The position numbers and the translations under genes were made by a program. From positions 1 to 64,000 of the IMG/VR virus record IMGVR_UViG_3300032322_001562: a stretch of 64,000 nt of DNA. One strand, 5' to 3'. This stretch comes from a virus. Position 1 is the first letter of the stretch; each line of letters begins with the position of its first letter. A model generated the notes under the pieces. It was not told the origin of the DNA. It worked only from the letters and a program-made list of their open reading frames with translations, and made no database searches. Of the stretch, positions 11,126-19,554 are shown piece by piece.

Positions 11126-12037
11126 ATTTCTAGCATATTTATTCAAATTTCGTCTTATCACGATTACGAACTTCCCAAAACCATACTGAGTGCATTAACC
11201 AATGCTTCGGGAGAAAATGAAATCTACTTAGGGGTTCATCACATATATAAAGACATTAATGATATAGAAATCCCGGACTTGCCAAATGTAAAAGTTACAC
11301 TAAGTCAAGCCCCAAACAATTTAGGCATGGGAATTGGAAGAAAGATCGCTCACAAACATTACAATGGCGAAGATTATTATGTTCAAGTAGATGCTCACAC
11401 AAGATTTAATAAAAATTGGGACAGAACTTATATAAATCAAATTAAGTACTATCAGGCTATGGGAATAGAAAAACCAATACTAACTTGCTATCCTAAAAAC
11501 TACTGGTATTTAGCAGATGGCTCTGAGTTCTTAGAAAACAGTCTGAATGTCACATTAATTTCTTTTCACGAAAAGCCAGAGCTTTTTAAAAATTTTAGAA
11601 TCACTTCTCAAGCAGCGATGCCAAATTCTTCAGTAGGTATATACACAAGGTCTGTGTCTGGCGGCTCTATTTTTACTGTAGGACCATTCATAGAGCCAAA
11701 TTCTAAAATTTTAGCGGGAGGAGAAGAGTTAGTAATAGCCGCTAGAGCGTATACCCACGGATATGACTTAGTTCTACCTAGGTCACTAGAAATTTGGCAT
11801 TTATATTACAACCACAATGTTCCAGAAATAAACAAAAGACGTCTAGCCTGGAACGACTACCCAGAGATAACAAACGGCTTAGATCAAGTAAGTCAATCAG
11901 AAATAAAACGGCTTTTTCTAAACGCCCCTATTGGAGAAGAAGAGTTTGGAACAGAAAGAACCCTAGAAGAGTTTGGAAAATTCGTAGGCTTAGACTTTGT
12001 TAATGGGGAAATAGTAAAGTCTGAGTGTTGTGGCTAG
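11126..12037 (+). CDS. GT60-like GlcNAc-transferase, apparent ATT start
   Basis: The first ATG/GTG/TTG in frame is TTG 11279, but the 51 codons before it encode SIFIQISSYHDYELPKTILS..., the expected N-terminus of the GlcNAc-transferase family (PF11397/GT60). The only sensible start is ATT 11126, next to the previous stop and 4 bases after GGGGGGA; the protein is then 303 residues. About residue 70 onward carries GMGIGRKIAHKHYNGEDYYVQVDAHTRF...WD, where VDAH matches the metal-binding IDSH-type motif, then ILTCYPKNYW. WHLYYNH lies near the end. Eukaryotic members add GlcNAc to Skp1 hydroxyproline or to mucin threonine. Here the likely targets are the Thr-rich surface proteins upstream. Confidence 0.75.
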   Translation: MSSIFIQISSYHDYELPKTILSALTNASGENEIYLGVHHIYKDINDIEIPDLPNVKVTLSQAPNNLGMGIGRKIAHKHYNGEDYYVQVDAHTRFNKNWDRTYINQIKYYQAMGIEKPILTCYPKNYWYLADGSEFLENSLNVTLISFHEKPELFKNFRITSQAAMPNSSVGIYTRSVSGGSIFTVGPFIEPNSKILAGGEELVIAARAYTHGYDLVLPRSLEIWHLYYNHNVPEINKRRLAWNDYPEITNGLDQVSQSEIKRLFLNAPIGEEEFGTERTLEEFGKFVGLDFVNGEIVKSECCG

Positions 12038-12156
12038 GCCGCTTTAATAGATTTTCGGCGTTCTTTCTCGTGCTTTTCTTCGCACTCTCTGGCTAGTGAT
12101 GGAACAACGTGAAACTTTTCACATTCTTTGCATATGTAGTCAGTTTTTTGAGCCAA
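12034..12156 (-). CDS. Mini zinc-finger-like protein, TTG start
   Basis: 40 residues reading from TTG 12156: MAQKTDYICKECEKFHVV..., ending with the helix ARECEEKHEKERRKSIKAA. GAGGT lies 9 bases before the TTG. CxxC with a downstream His and Cys (CKEC...H...C) suggests one zinc site, and the basic helix could bind nucleic acid. The frame is open further upstream but has no conventional start there. It converges with the GlcNAc-transferase gene, with stops sharing CTAG. Confidence 0.55.
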   Translation of the reverse strand: MAQKTDYICKECEKFHVVPSLARECEEKHEKERRKSIKAA

Positions 12157-12206
12157 TATTCTGTTACCTCGATGTCGTGGACCTCGTGTAACTATTTTCT
12201 CATATT

Positions 12207-12989
12207 TTAGACTTCTGGATCCGGGAACTGTCTAAGCTCTAGCGAATATAAAAAGTTCCCAGAAAATGTGTAGTCTCCAATGTGAGTCATACGGACCCAC
12301 GGGGCTGCCCAAACATCATTTCCAAGGTCTCTCCACTTCTTGCAAAAGTAGTAGTCTTCGGAAAGAAGAATGTCTTGACCACTTTCGTTGTCGATCTCGG
12401 TCTTAAAGTATTCAGTAACAACGTCTCCTAGCTCAACGTCGCGGCCTAAGCCGTTAGCAACATAAGTAGCACAGTGAGGTTTTAGCTCTTCAAAAACCTT
12501 TCTAGAAATAAACATCAGTCCAGTGCCAACATCTCGTACTTTAAAAGGTTCGTCAGTTTTAAATTCCTGAGGCTCGTCCAGCAGATTAAGAGCGAAAGAT
12601 CCAGAATACAGTTCTAAGTTTTTCTTTCCAAGCATGGCAGCTTTGCGAACAGCTTCCCAGTTAATGCCCTTCATTGGATAGATGCCACCAATCAAGTCTT
12701 TTCCAGACTCGATCATCTTGACAACATCTTTTGCAACAAAACCGTGGTCAGCGTCTACAAACAGCAACGCGGAGTGGTCTGGCATGTTATTCATAAAATT
12801 GTGTACTAGCGAGTTTCTGGCTCTAGTAATCAGGCTTTCATTGCCGATGTGCATCTGAGTAACAGACCAGCCTGCTCTAGCCAGCTCAAATATCAAGTCT
12901 GAGACACTAGTAACGTAAGCACTTTTAGCGTTACCGCCATACATAGGAGTGGCGATGCAAATTTTTTTTATTTCTTTAGTTTCTGTCAT
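12207..12989 (-). CDS. GT-A fold glycosyltransferase-like protein
   Basis: 260 residues. ICIATPMYGGNAKSAYVTS at the N-terminus and RNSLVHNFMN...ALLFVDADHGF (about 58-85) give a nucleotide-sugar pocket and a DxD metal motif (DAD). VGTGLMFISRKVFEEL (about 150) and SEDYYFCKKWRDLG (about 213) correspond to the acceptor-loop and D/E-D segment of family 2-like enzymes. It begins two bases after the primase stop (TAAATG) and is co-transcribed with it. The sugar and acceptor are unknown. It could decorate virion proteins or modified DNA bases. Confidence 0.65.
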   Translation of the reverse strand: MTETKEIKKICIATPMYGGNAKSAYVTSVSDLIFELARAGWSVTQMHIGNESLITRARNSLVHNFMNNMPDHSALLFVDADHGFVAKDVVKMIESGKDLIGGIYPMKGINWEAVRKAAMLGKKNLELYSGSFALNLLDEPQEFKTDEPFKVRDVGTGLMFISRKVFEELKPHCATYVANGLGRDVELGDVVTEYFKTEIDNESGQDILLSEDYYFCKKWRDLGNDVWAAPWVRMTHIGDYTFSGNFLYSLELRQFPDPEV

Positions 12990-15659
12990 TTATAGCCTTA
13001 TTCCATTCAACAAGCTGTTAAAGTCTACATTATCATTGGCAGAAGCTTGAACAGGTGCAACTTCTTTTATCATTCTAGAGTAATTAAGAAGTACGGCTCT
13101 GTTTCCTTCGCCTTCAATCTTAAGCCCTCTATCGCCAAGCTTACGCTGGAATCCAATCTGAGTCAAGGCACGCTCATTTCGACTCTCGCTCCACATCCTG
13201 TAGATGCTAAACAAGTCGCTAATCATTATGCTGCCGCCCTCGTTGGTTACAGTCTCCTCGGCAAGGAACGCTCCAATTCTGTCCTCGTTCTTCTTGTAAA
13301 CCTCGCAGGCATCTTTAATTACAGAAGATAGGTTGATATCTAGCGGATCTCTACTAGCGCTCCAACCAAAATACTTAACAGCTCCTTCTACTGCCCAGGA
13401 GAACACCGCGGGTAGACCACCTTCTGGGTCAGATAGATACTCCTTCAAGGTTGGATCTGGAGTAATTGGAATGTTAGTTAGTGGCAGCACACGCAAACGA
13501 CGCCACATGGCATCGTCAGTAATGATTGGTCTGTGGTTGGTTGTAATCCAAAGCTTGGCTTTTGATTCAAAAGTAAAAGGCTTTTCTCCAGGAGATCTAC
13601 CAGTAAGGTTCATAGAACCTGTCATTTTCTTGACCTGGTTTTCCTTAATTCGGTCGCCTTCTGGAAGCTCATCGACCCAGGCCATACGCTTTCCGCGAAG
13701 CTCGGCCATGTAGTACTGGTCGGATGCATCTTTTTTACCTTCGTTGGCAATCAGCATATTCGAGTCCAACATCATGGCATAGTCGTTGTGTCCTAGAGCG
13801 TTAAAGACAGTTTCGACAAACGTATTCTTACCAGAGCCGGGAGGACCATAGACAAGGAAAAGTATGTCCTGCTTGTTTAGACCTGTAAGCGTGTAACCAA
13901 CAGCCCTTTGCAGCCAGGATTCATAATCTTTATCGCCACCAGTTGCATATTCTAGGAACTGACTCCATCGAACATTTACAAGCCCTGGAATGTAGCCGAC
14001 AGACACCCTCTTTGTAATGTTTAGGTCAGGGCGTCCAGTCATAAGCTCGCCAGTGCGCAAATTCACAACGCCATTCTTAACACCAATAAGCTCACTGTCA
14101 GCGTCCCACTTATTAACTGGAACTCTAATTCTTTCATCGGAGTTAGCGCTAGTAATCATGTTGTTAATTCTGGCAACAGATTTAGTCTGTTTAGCCCAGT
14201 TAATTAGCTCGCCCTGCTTGCTATCATCTCCTGCATAGTGGCGAACTTCAGACGCAACTACTGCTGCGATACGCTTTGAAAGTTCTAGAATAGAAAGTTT
14301 TTCTGGATCTGGCTTCCAGTAGTTGCCGTCCCAGTAAAACCACCCAAGGCCTTCGGAGTATCGGATTACAGATTCGTAAGTATCTACAAGCCGTCTTCCA
14401 TTTCCAGTGTCAGACAAAGTTCTCTTACCAGGAGTACCACCATCTTCCACGCTAAGAGCGTCAGGGTCTTTAGGAACATTTAGATTTCCGTTAGTGACAA
14501 TGTCTGAAGCCGACATACCAGCTTCGGCAAAGCTTTTTACCTGTCCACCTACTGCGTTAGGCGGAACAACCTGAGGAGCATCGTCGTCTTCGTAAACTTC
14601 TACTTCCGAGCTGGTTACAGAATTTTGTAGATTCTTAGCCCAAACAGTTCCCTCGTTTTTAACCCAGTCTGTAATTCCAGCCCACCCTCTATCTGCAATA
14701 GGGTTGGCTTTTACAAACTCGATTGCACGACGAACGTGCATCAAAAGACCGTTACTTCCCTCAAGCTCCATCGGAGGACGAATCTTTTCGTAGTTGAAGC
14801 GAATCATCATCGTCTCGATGAACTGAGCGTCCTGCTCGCTGGTGCCATATTTGTTTGCCAGTGCGCAAACAAGAGGGTAAAGAGTGATTGCTCTAGAGCC
14901 TTCATCAATGCCGTCTCTGAGAATCTTTTCCATGTCAAGACGTTCGTTGTCATAGACAAGGTTGTCGAAAGCGGACCAGTTGGCATCAGAGTATCTAGTG
15001 CTTACAGCACCGCCTGTACCCTTACGGTTTTTAGCCCTGATTACTGCAAGAAGCTCTTCTGGAGCATCGGCAATCTCCATTTCCCATGGAGCGTGACCAG
15101 GTTTCCATTCGTAAACAAACCCAGAAAAATGTCTAGATGGAGATATAAGAATGTACCCGTTGTGCTTTACATCAATTCCGTTTAAGCCCTCGGACTTAAA
15201 ATTTCCAATAAATTTTTCGTTAGGGTCGCACTTATAGATGAAGTGTCTTCCACGAACATTCTTACCCTTATCACTGTGTGATCCAGTAATTGCTTCAACA
15301 GTTGGTGGCAGCGCCCCCTGAGCTAGCTCTTCTAGTTTTAGGAATGACTCGTCTCCACCGGAACGAGGGTCGATATCGATTACTAGAAAGCCAGAGCCCT
15401 TGCAGTAAACGCCGATATTGTAGTTGGGATTCTCCTCCCACCACTTTTCAATCTGGGTTAAGTCAGATGTAGATTCGCTGTTCCAGCCAATAATTGCTGG
15501 GTGCTTTCCTATGTCTTTTGGCTCTGCGTGCTCCTTACCGCAGGTGCACTTTCCAGACTCGTTGATACCATGAACTGGGAGAATCTTCCACCCGCGCTCG
15601 CGGGCATACCATGAGGCTCCTCTGCCTAATTTTCCGTCTGCCGATGCCCAATCTCTCAT
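12990..15659 (-). CDS. Primase-helicase: Prim-Pol domain plus D5-type SF3 helicase
   Basis: 889 residues. The N-terminal bifunctional primase/polymerase domain spans about 15-210, with GWKILPVHG, a CTCGKEH cluster, GKHPA, and the catalytic FLVIDIDPRSGG (Asp-x-Asp) followed by GRHFIY. A linker leads to the D5 N-domain (about 420-580) and an SF3 helicase: Walker A GPPGSGKNT at about 602-610, acidic Walker B RMAWVDELP near 660, and LWITTNHRP sensor near 690. It initiates and unwinds at replication forks, and pairs with the polymerase A gene at 28732. ATG 15659 has only a weak AGAAG upstream. Confidence 0.85.
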   Translation of the reverse strand: MRDWASADGKLGRGASWYARERGWKILPVHGINESGKCTCGKEHAEPKDIGKHPAIIGWNSESTSDLTQIEKWWEENPNYNIGVYCKGSGFLVIDIDPRSGGDESFLKLEELAQGALPPTVEAITGSHSDKGKNVRGRHFIYKCDPNEKFIGNFKSEGLNGIDVKHNGYILISPSRHFSGFVYEWKPGHAPWEMEIADAPEELLAVIRAKNRKGTGGAVSTRYSDANWSAFDNLVYDNERLDMEKILRDGIDEGSRAITLYPLVCALANKYGTSEQDAQFIETMMIRFNYEKIRPPMELEGSNGLLMHVRRAIEFVKANPIADRGWAGITDWVKNEGTVWAKNLQNSVTSSEVEVYEDDDAPQVVPPNAVGGQVKSFAEAGMSASDIVTNGNLNVPKDPDALSVEDGGTPGKRTLSDTGNGRRLVDTYESVIRYSEGLGWFYWDGNYWKPDPEKLSILELSKRIAAVVASEVRHYAGDDSKQGELINWAKQTKSVARINNMITSANSDERIRVPVNKWDADSELIGVKNGVVNLRTGELMTGRPDLNITKRVSVGYIPGLVNVRWSQFLEYATGGDKDYESWLQRAVGYTLTGLNKQDILFLVYGPPGSGKNTFVETVFNALGHNDYAMMLDSNMLIANEGKKDASDQYYMAELRGKRMAWVDELPEGDRIKENQVKKMTGSMNLTGRSPGEKPFTFESKAKLWITTNHRPIITDDAMWRRLRVLPLTNIPITPDPTLKEYLSDPEGGLPAVFSWAVEGAVKYFGWSASRDPLDINLSSVIKDACEVYKKNEDRIGAFLAEETVTNEGGSIMISDLFSIYRMWSESRNERALTQIGFQRKLGDRGLKIEGEGNRAVLLNYSRMIKEVAPVQASANDNVDFNSLLNGIRL

Positions 15660-15886
15660 CAGCTTCTGGCCTCATTGTCACTAAACGAAAACATAACTCT
15701 CCACAAAAACTTGAGTACAGCATACACAGAATTCTCAGGCATGCAAGATAAAATGCCAAAATTGGCTAAAAATTATTCGAGCTGTGACCAACTTAATGGC
15801 TAGACCCCTCGAATAAAGGGAACCCTATTAGGGTAAAATAGACGGAGCAAATCTAATTGATCGATCTGTAGGAAATAGTATAGACC
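15660..15886. promoter_or_regulatory. Divergent control region between primase and 15887 operon
   Basis: 227 bases separate the leftward primase gene from the rightward operon, so promoters for both directions must lie here. On the + strand a GGGTAAAAT element is at 15831-15839. GGGAACCC just upstream (about 15818-15825) is a short palindrome that could be an operator. No ORF with a credible ribosome site is present. Confidence 0.5.
15831..15839 (+). promoter_or_regulatory. GGGTAAAAT element upstream of 15887 operon
   Basis: GGGTAAAAT, continuing into AGACGG, 48 bases before the ATG at 15887. Same element as at 4813 (+) and 58650 (-). Likely -10-like core TAAAAT; no clear -35. Confidence 0.45.
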
Positions 15887-16234
15887 ATGACCTCCGACAT
15901 TATTCTAACCGTGTCGGCTGTAGTTAGTGCCTTTGGAATTTTAATTGGCGCTATCTACGCCATTTACAGAATTGCTCGTAGAATCGGCGACACCCTCGGG
16001 GTGGACAAAGAAGGCCGTACCCTTTCAGAAAGGCTAGAGCGAGTCGAATACCAGCTTTGGGAAAACGGCGGCAGCTCTCTAGCTGATCGAGTCAACAACA
16101 TCGAGATGCACGTTGTTAAGGTTTCCACAGAGATAGAACTAATAAAAGACATCACCCTCGGTCTTCACAACACCGTGTCCAACCAAGTTGTGGATGATGT
16201 CCCCCAAAAAAAGACACGCCGTAAAGCAAGCTAA
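15887..16234 (+). CDS. Single-span membrane protein with coiled coil
   Basis: 115 residues. One hydrophobic helix at about 5-27 (ILTVSAVVSAFGILIGAIYAIY), followed by a basic stretch (RIARRIG) and heptad-like helices (LSERLERVEYQLWE, SLADRVNNIEMHVVKVSTEI). It ends with a Lys/Arg tail. The layout (N-terminal span, soluble coiled coil) occurs in small phage membrane proteins, including some holin-associated ones. A lysis role is not supported by any neighbour. First gene of a rightward operon behind the divergent region. Confidence 0.55.
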   Translation: MTSDIILTVSAVVSAFGILIGAIYAIYRIARRIGDTLGVDKEGRTLSERLERVEYQLWENGGSSLADRVNNIEMHVVKVSTEIELIKDITLGLHNTVSNQVVDDVPQKKTRRKAS

Positions 16235-16286
16235 TTTACCTATCTTGTAGTAGCATAGTCTCAACCTTTAGTTGAAGGAGAGGACT

Positions 16287-16565
16287 ATGGCTCTAGCAGA
16301 CCGCCTTCAGGCTGCTACCTATACATATCAGCAAAAAAGCTCCCTGTGCAAGTTAATGCAGGTCACCCTTGATCCGAAGCTGTCGGAGGAAGACTCAAAA
16401 TCAGTCCTGGCAATTATTAATAGCCAGCCCGGTGACGAGGCTCATGTGCCGAACATACGACTTGCATACGCTCTTCGTGCCGAAGGATATGATGTAAGTC
16501 CAAGCGCAGTGGACAGGCACCGCCGCAATATCTGTGCATGCAGTAGACCATCCAAGGGAGAATAA
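16287..16565 (+). CDS. Helix-turn-helix DNA-binding protein
   Basis: 92 residues from ATG 16287, chosen because GAAGGAGAGG ends just before it; a TTG at 16272 lies inside that ribosome site. The segment IRLAYALRAEGYDVSPSAVDRHRR (about 57-80) is a helix-turn-helix of the kind found in small phage regulators, with an Arg/His-rich recognition helix, followed by CAC. A terminase small subunit is an alternative, but the terminase large gene is 47 kb away. Stop overlaps the next ATG. Confidence 0.6.
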   Translation: MALADRLQAATYTYQQKSSLCKLMQVTLDPKLSEEDSKSVLAIINSQPGDEAHVPNIRLAYALRAEGYDVSPSAVDRHRRNICACSRPSKGE

Positions 16566-17761
16566 TGGGTCTGTCAGAAAAACTAGAACAACTACGCAAT
16601 CCAGGCCCATCTGGTTCCGACACTAGGTCGAATAAAACACCAGAAGACTGGCGTCCAAGAATGGACTTGGACTCGGTTAGAGGTGGATTCGTAATCGGAT
16701 CTCCCAAACCAGCAGGAGAAGTAACAGACGCAAATACTGTACTCGCCGAATTTGGACTAAATCCGAACGAGTGGTGCGTCACCTCGATGCGCCGAGGAAA
16801 GTGGCAAGTTTATAACGGAGAATGGCTCGAATCCGTTCGAGTAAATGTAGTGCCAACAGGAATGGTTGCTACAGACGAATTAGACATAGAAGCTCTGGTT
16901 GATCACATTAAAAAATGGCGTCCGGGTAAGGGAATTAAAAAGTCCACTGGCCCAGGCGCCTTTCTTATTGCTCCTAGCGATCAGCAAATTGGTAAGAAGG
17001 CAAACGGACAAGGTACGGGACAGTCTGTAGACCGTATTTTGTCACTAACGGAAAAGGCAGTACAAAAATTTGAAACTCATAAAAAAGCTGGTCTTTCTCT
17101 TGGGACTGTCTGCATTGCTCTACTGGGTGACCATGTCGAAGGAACCACCAGCCAAAACGGAAGGCTCCAAGGACAGGCAGCGTCCGATCTCGGCATTACA
17201 GAACAAACAAGAGTTGCCCGTCGACTCTTACTGGCGCAGATAAAAGCTCTTGCTCCACTAGCAGAGCGAGTAATTATTCCAGTCATCAATGGAAACCACG
17301 ACGAGGCTACTCGCCAGGTTGTCACCGATCCAGCAGACGGCTGGAACGTAGAGATTGCATCTGCTGTGCAAGACATCTGTGCAGAAAATCCAGAGCTAGC
17401 TCATGTCGAGTTTCGCTATCCAAGCTCAGGGCACCAAACTCTCACTGTAGATGTAAACGGAACTATGGTTGGACTTTTTCACGGACACCAAGTCGGTCAA
17501 AACAATACATTGAAGTATTTAGCTCAGCAGGCAGCTGGACAGACCGCACTTGGCGGAGCAGACATTTGGTTGTCTGGTCACTACCACAACTTCAAGACTA
17601 TGGACGTTGGAGAACGACTGTGGATTCAGGCTCCAACAACAGACCCGGGAAGCGAGTGGTTTAGAGACCGGGCTGGAATGAACTCCAAGCCAGGACTTTT
17701 GACTCTAGTTGTTGGTGGCGACTATGAGCCAAGAGAACACATCAGCGTATTGGCGGTGTAA
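16565..17761 (+). CDS. Calcineurin-like metallophosphoesterase
   Basis: 398 residues. After a non-conserved N-terminus (about 1-130) the metal-binding motifs occur in order: SDQQIG (about 139, in place of the usual D-x-H), LLGDHVEG (about 188), INGNHDEATR (about 241), LFHGHQVG (about 301), and LSGHYHNF (about 337). Enzymes of this fold cleave phosphoesters in nucleic acids or nucleotides; SbcD/Mre11-like nucleases and nucleotide phosphatases share it. The pairing with an upstream HTH gene is familiar in actinophages. DNA processing is the likeliest role, unproven. Confidence 0.75.
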   Translation: MGLSEKLEQLRNPGPSGSDTRSNKTPEDWRPRMDLDSVRGGFVIGSPKPAGEVTDANTVLAEFGLNPNEWCVTSMRRGKWQVYNGEWLESVRVNVVPTGMVATDELDIEALVDHIKKWRPGKGIKKSTGPGAFLIAPSDQQIGKKANGQGTGQSVDRILSLTEKAVQKFETHKKAGLSLGTVCIALLGDHVEGTTSQNGRLQGQAASDLGITEQTRVARRLLLAQIKALAPLAERVIIPVINGNHDEATRQVVTDPADGWNVEIASAVQDICAENPELAHVEFRYPSSGHQTLTVDVNGTMVGLFHGHQVGQNNTLKYLAQQAAGQTALGGADIWLSGHYHNFKTMDVGERLWIQAPTTDPGSEWFRDRAGMNSKPGLLTLVVGGDYEPREHISVLAV

Positions 17762-17763
17762 TT

Positions 17764-18348
17764 ATGACTAACTACCCCAACTGGTTTGCAGTTTCCGGCG
17801 AGTGGTATTTCAAAAAACATCTTTCTCCAGTAGAAGATAGAAGACTGAACGCACTTCAGATTGGTGCATATACGGGAGACGCCACTGTTTGGCTAATGGA
17901 AAACTATCTGCTTCATCCCTCTTCAACTCTCACAGACGTAGATACGTGGAAAGGCTCTGACGAAGAAGTACACAAGAGCTTCGACTGGGAAGACGTCGAG
18001 ACTGTCTACTCTAATAAAACCCAGAAGTATGCTGCCGAGGGAAAACTAATAAAGTTTCGTGGAGACAGCGACAGCTTCTTTTCGGCCTCTGGATTCCTAA
18101 GCAGAAAATACGATTTTATCTATGTAGACGGCGACCACACCGCCAGAGCCGTTCTTAAAGACGGAATGAATGCTTTGGAAGTTTGCGCCCCAGGCGGTAT
18201 AGTGGCTTTTGACGACTACATGTGGCGTTCTGGGCGTGGAGCTACTTACGACCCATATCCCGCAATAGACGCCCTTATGGTAGCGTATGCAGATAAGTTT
18301 GAAGTTATAGAAAAAGGCGCACAGGTTTGGATGAGGAATGTCCAGTAA
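17764..18348 (+). CDS. Class I SAM-dependent methyltransferase (Methyltransf_24-like)
   Basis: 194 residues. ALQIGAYTGDATVWLMENY (about 31-49) is the glycine-rich SAM-binding loop, TLTDVDTWKG (about 58) the acidic strand, and YDFIYVDGDH (about 118) with GGIVAFDDYMW (about 143) the rest of the family signature. Members methylate sugars, small molecules or proteins, and are common in glycan clusters. It starts two bases after the phosphoesterase stop and overlaps the next gene by 11 bases. Confidence 0.7.
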   Translation: MTNYPNWFAVSGEWYFKKHLSPVEDRRLNALQIGAYTGDATVWLMENYLLHPSSTLTDVDTWKGSDEEVHKSFDWEDVETVYSNKTQKYAAEGKLIKFRGDSDSFFSASGFLSRKYDFIYVDGDHTARAVLKDGMNALEVCAPGGIVAFDDYMWRSGRGATYDPYPAIDALMVAYADKFEVIEKGAQVWMRNVQ

Positions 18349-19141
18349 GACTTACATAATTGGTTGGAATGAGGCTTTCGATAACTGCTTAGATATTGAC
18401 AAGCAGCTAAGCGAGTCAGATTTATACTATAAGTTTTGGAATGTCTCGTCTGATAAAAATAAACGCCCTAACTGGGAAGTAGCCAAAGACATTAGATACT
18501 ACGGTCATTTTTATAATTCCTTGGTTGACTTTATGACAACAGACAAGTTGGTCTTTGGGTTTAACGCTGGTGACCCGGCTTACCCTGACTACCCAGCGCT
18601 AATTAAAAAAGCTGAAAAAGTTTTAGAGCGACCTGGAATCTATGCTCCAAACATAGAAGGTGATCTATTTGCAGAAGACGGCGTCTATTTGTCTCAGTCT
18701 AAACTGCACCCAGATCTATACCTAGCGTCACAGACAAACGGAATCTGCGTCTTTATGCACCAAGACGTTGCGGTTATGATGTTTGATTTTATGTTCTGGA
18801 TGAAGTTTACGAAAGACGTGGACTTCTCAAAAATGAAGTCCGGCTGGGGGCTTGACACGGTGTATTGCTTGATGGCGATGTATAACAATCTGCCAATCTA
18901 TAGAGACAAAGAAGTCTATGTTGACCACCCAGAAGGGTCTCACTACAACGCGAATGAAGCTGGCAAAGAAATGCTTCTCATAGAGACCATGTTCTTCGAG
19001 TACGCTGCGACAAAGAAGTGGGACGTAGAGACCTTAAAGCTTATGAAGCAAAATATTCTAGCTAAGGCTAGACAAAGAAAGAAGTACGGTCTTCTACTCG
19101 AAACTATGTACCCAAACTTGAAAGGCGAGCTAGAAGCGTGA
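18338..19141 (+). CDS. Putative glycosyltransferase-like protein
   Basis: 267 residues, no clear family match by eye. Seen: IIGWNEAFDNCLDIDKQL at the N-terminus, an aromatic-rich middle, and KSGWGLDTVYCLMAMYNNLP...YVDHPEGSHYN (about 167-210). A GWGxD followed by a downstream H-rich segment is reminiscent of the acceptor side of GT-A enzymes. It is co-translated with the methyltransferase upstream and the cytidylyltransferase downstream (GTGA overlap). That context supports a sugar-related role, but the call is weak. Confidence 0.45.
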   Translation: MSSKTYIIGWNEAFDNCLDIDKQLSESDLYYKFWNVSSDKNKRPNWEVAKDIRYYGHFYNSLVDFMTTDKLVFGFNAGDPAYPDYPALIKKAEKVLERPGIYAPNIEGDLFAEDGVYLSQSKLHPDLYLASQTNGICVFMHQDVAVMMFDFMFWMKFTKDVDFSKMKSGWGLDTVYCLMAMYNNLPIYRDKEVYVDHPEGSHYNANEAGKEMLLIETMFFEYAATKKWDVETLKLMKQNILAKARQRKKYGLLLETMYPNLKGELEA

Positions 19142-19554
19142 AGGTTTATACCGGAGGAACTTATGACCTTTTCCACCGTGGGCACGTAAATTTTCTCAGC
19201 CGCTGTGCAGAGTTTGGAGAGGTTACAGTCGCACTAAACACAGACGAGTTCAATTTTCAGTACAAAAATAGACGGCCAGTAATGAGCTTTGAAGACAGAA
19301 AAGCTGTGCTCGAGTCTTGCAAGTATGTTTCAGAGGTTGTTGAGAACACAGACGGAGCGGATAGCAGGCCGACTATTCTAAGAGTAAAGCCTAGCATCAT
19401 TGTCGCAGCCTCCGATTGGGCTCGTAAGGACTATTATTTACAGATGGGATTTACTCAGGATTGGCTTGATGAGCACGGAATAGCACTTTGCTACATACCG
19501 TATTCCTGGGGAATAAGTACAACAGAAATCATTGGAAAGATAGAGCAAAAATGA
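19138..19554 (+). CDS. TagD-like cytidylyltransferase
   Basis: 138 residues, GTG start overlapping the previous stop. VYTGGTYDLFHRGHVNFL (about 3-20) carries the HxGH nucleotidyltransferase motif, and GISTTEIIGKIEQK at the end carries the ISTT motif of glycerol-3-phosphate/choline-phosphate cytidylyltransferases. The Arg that normally precedes that motif is not in the usual place (YSWGISTT here). The length matches TagD. It should make a CDP-activated alcohol, such as CDP-glycerol, for transfer by a partner. Stop and next start share ATGA. Confidence 0.75.
   Translation: MKVYTGGTYDLFHRGHVNFLSRCAEFGEVTVALNTDEFNFQYKNRRPVMSFEDRKAVLESCKYVSEVVENTDGADSRPTILRVKPSIIVAASDWARKDYYLQMGFTQDWLDEHGIALCYIPYSWGISTTEIIGKIEQK

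Noticed and set aside
15535-15759. Minus-strand 74-residue ORF over the primase start
   Set aside because: Lies mostly within the primase coding region in another frame, Cys/Arg-rich random composition, no ribosome site.
15887-16234. Holin
   Set aside because: One membrane span and a coiled coil are visible, but no endolysin or other lysis gene lies near, so the call was not made.
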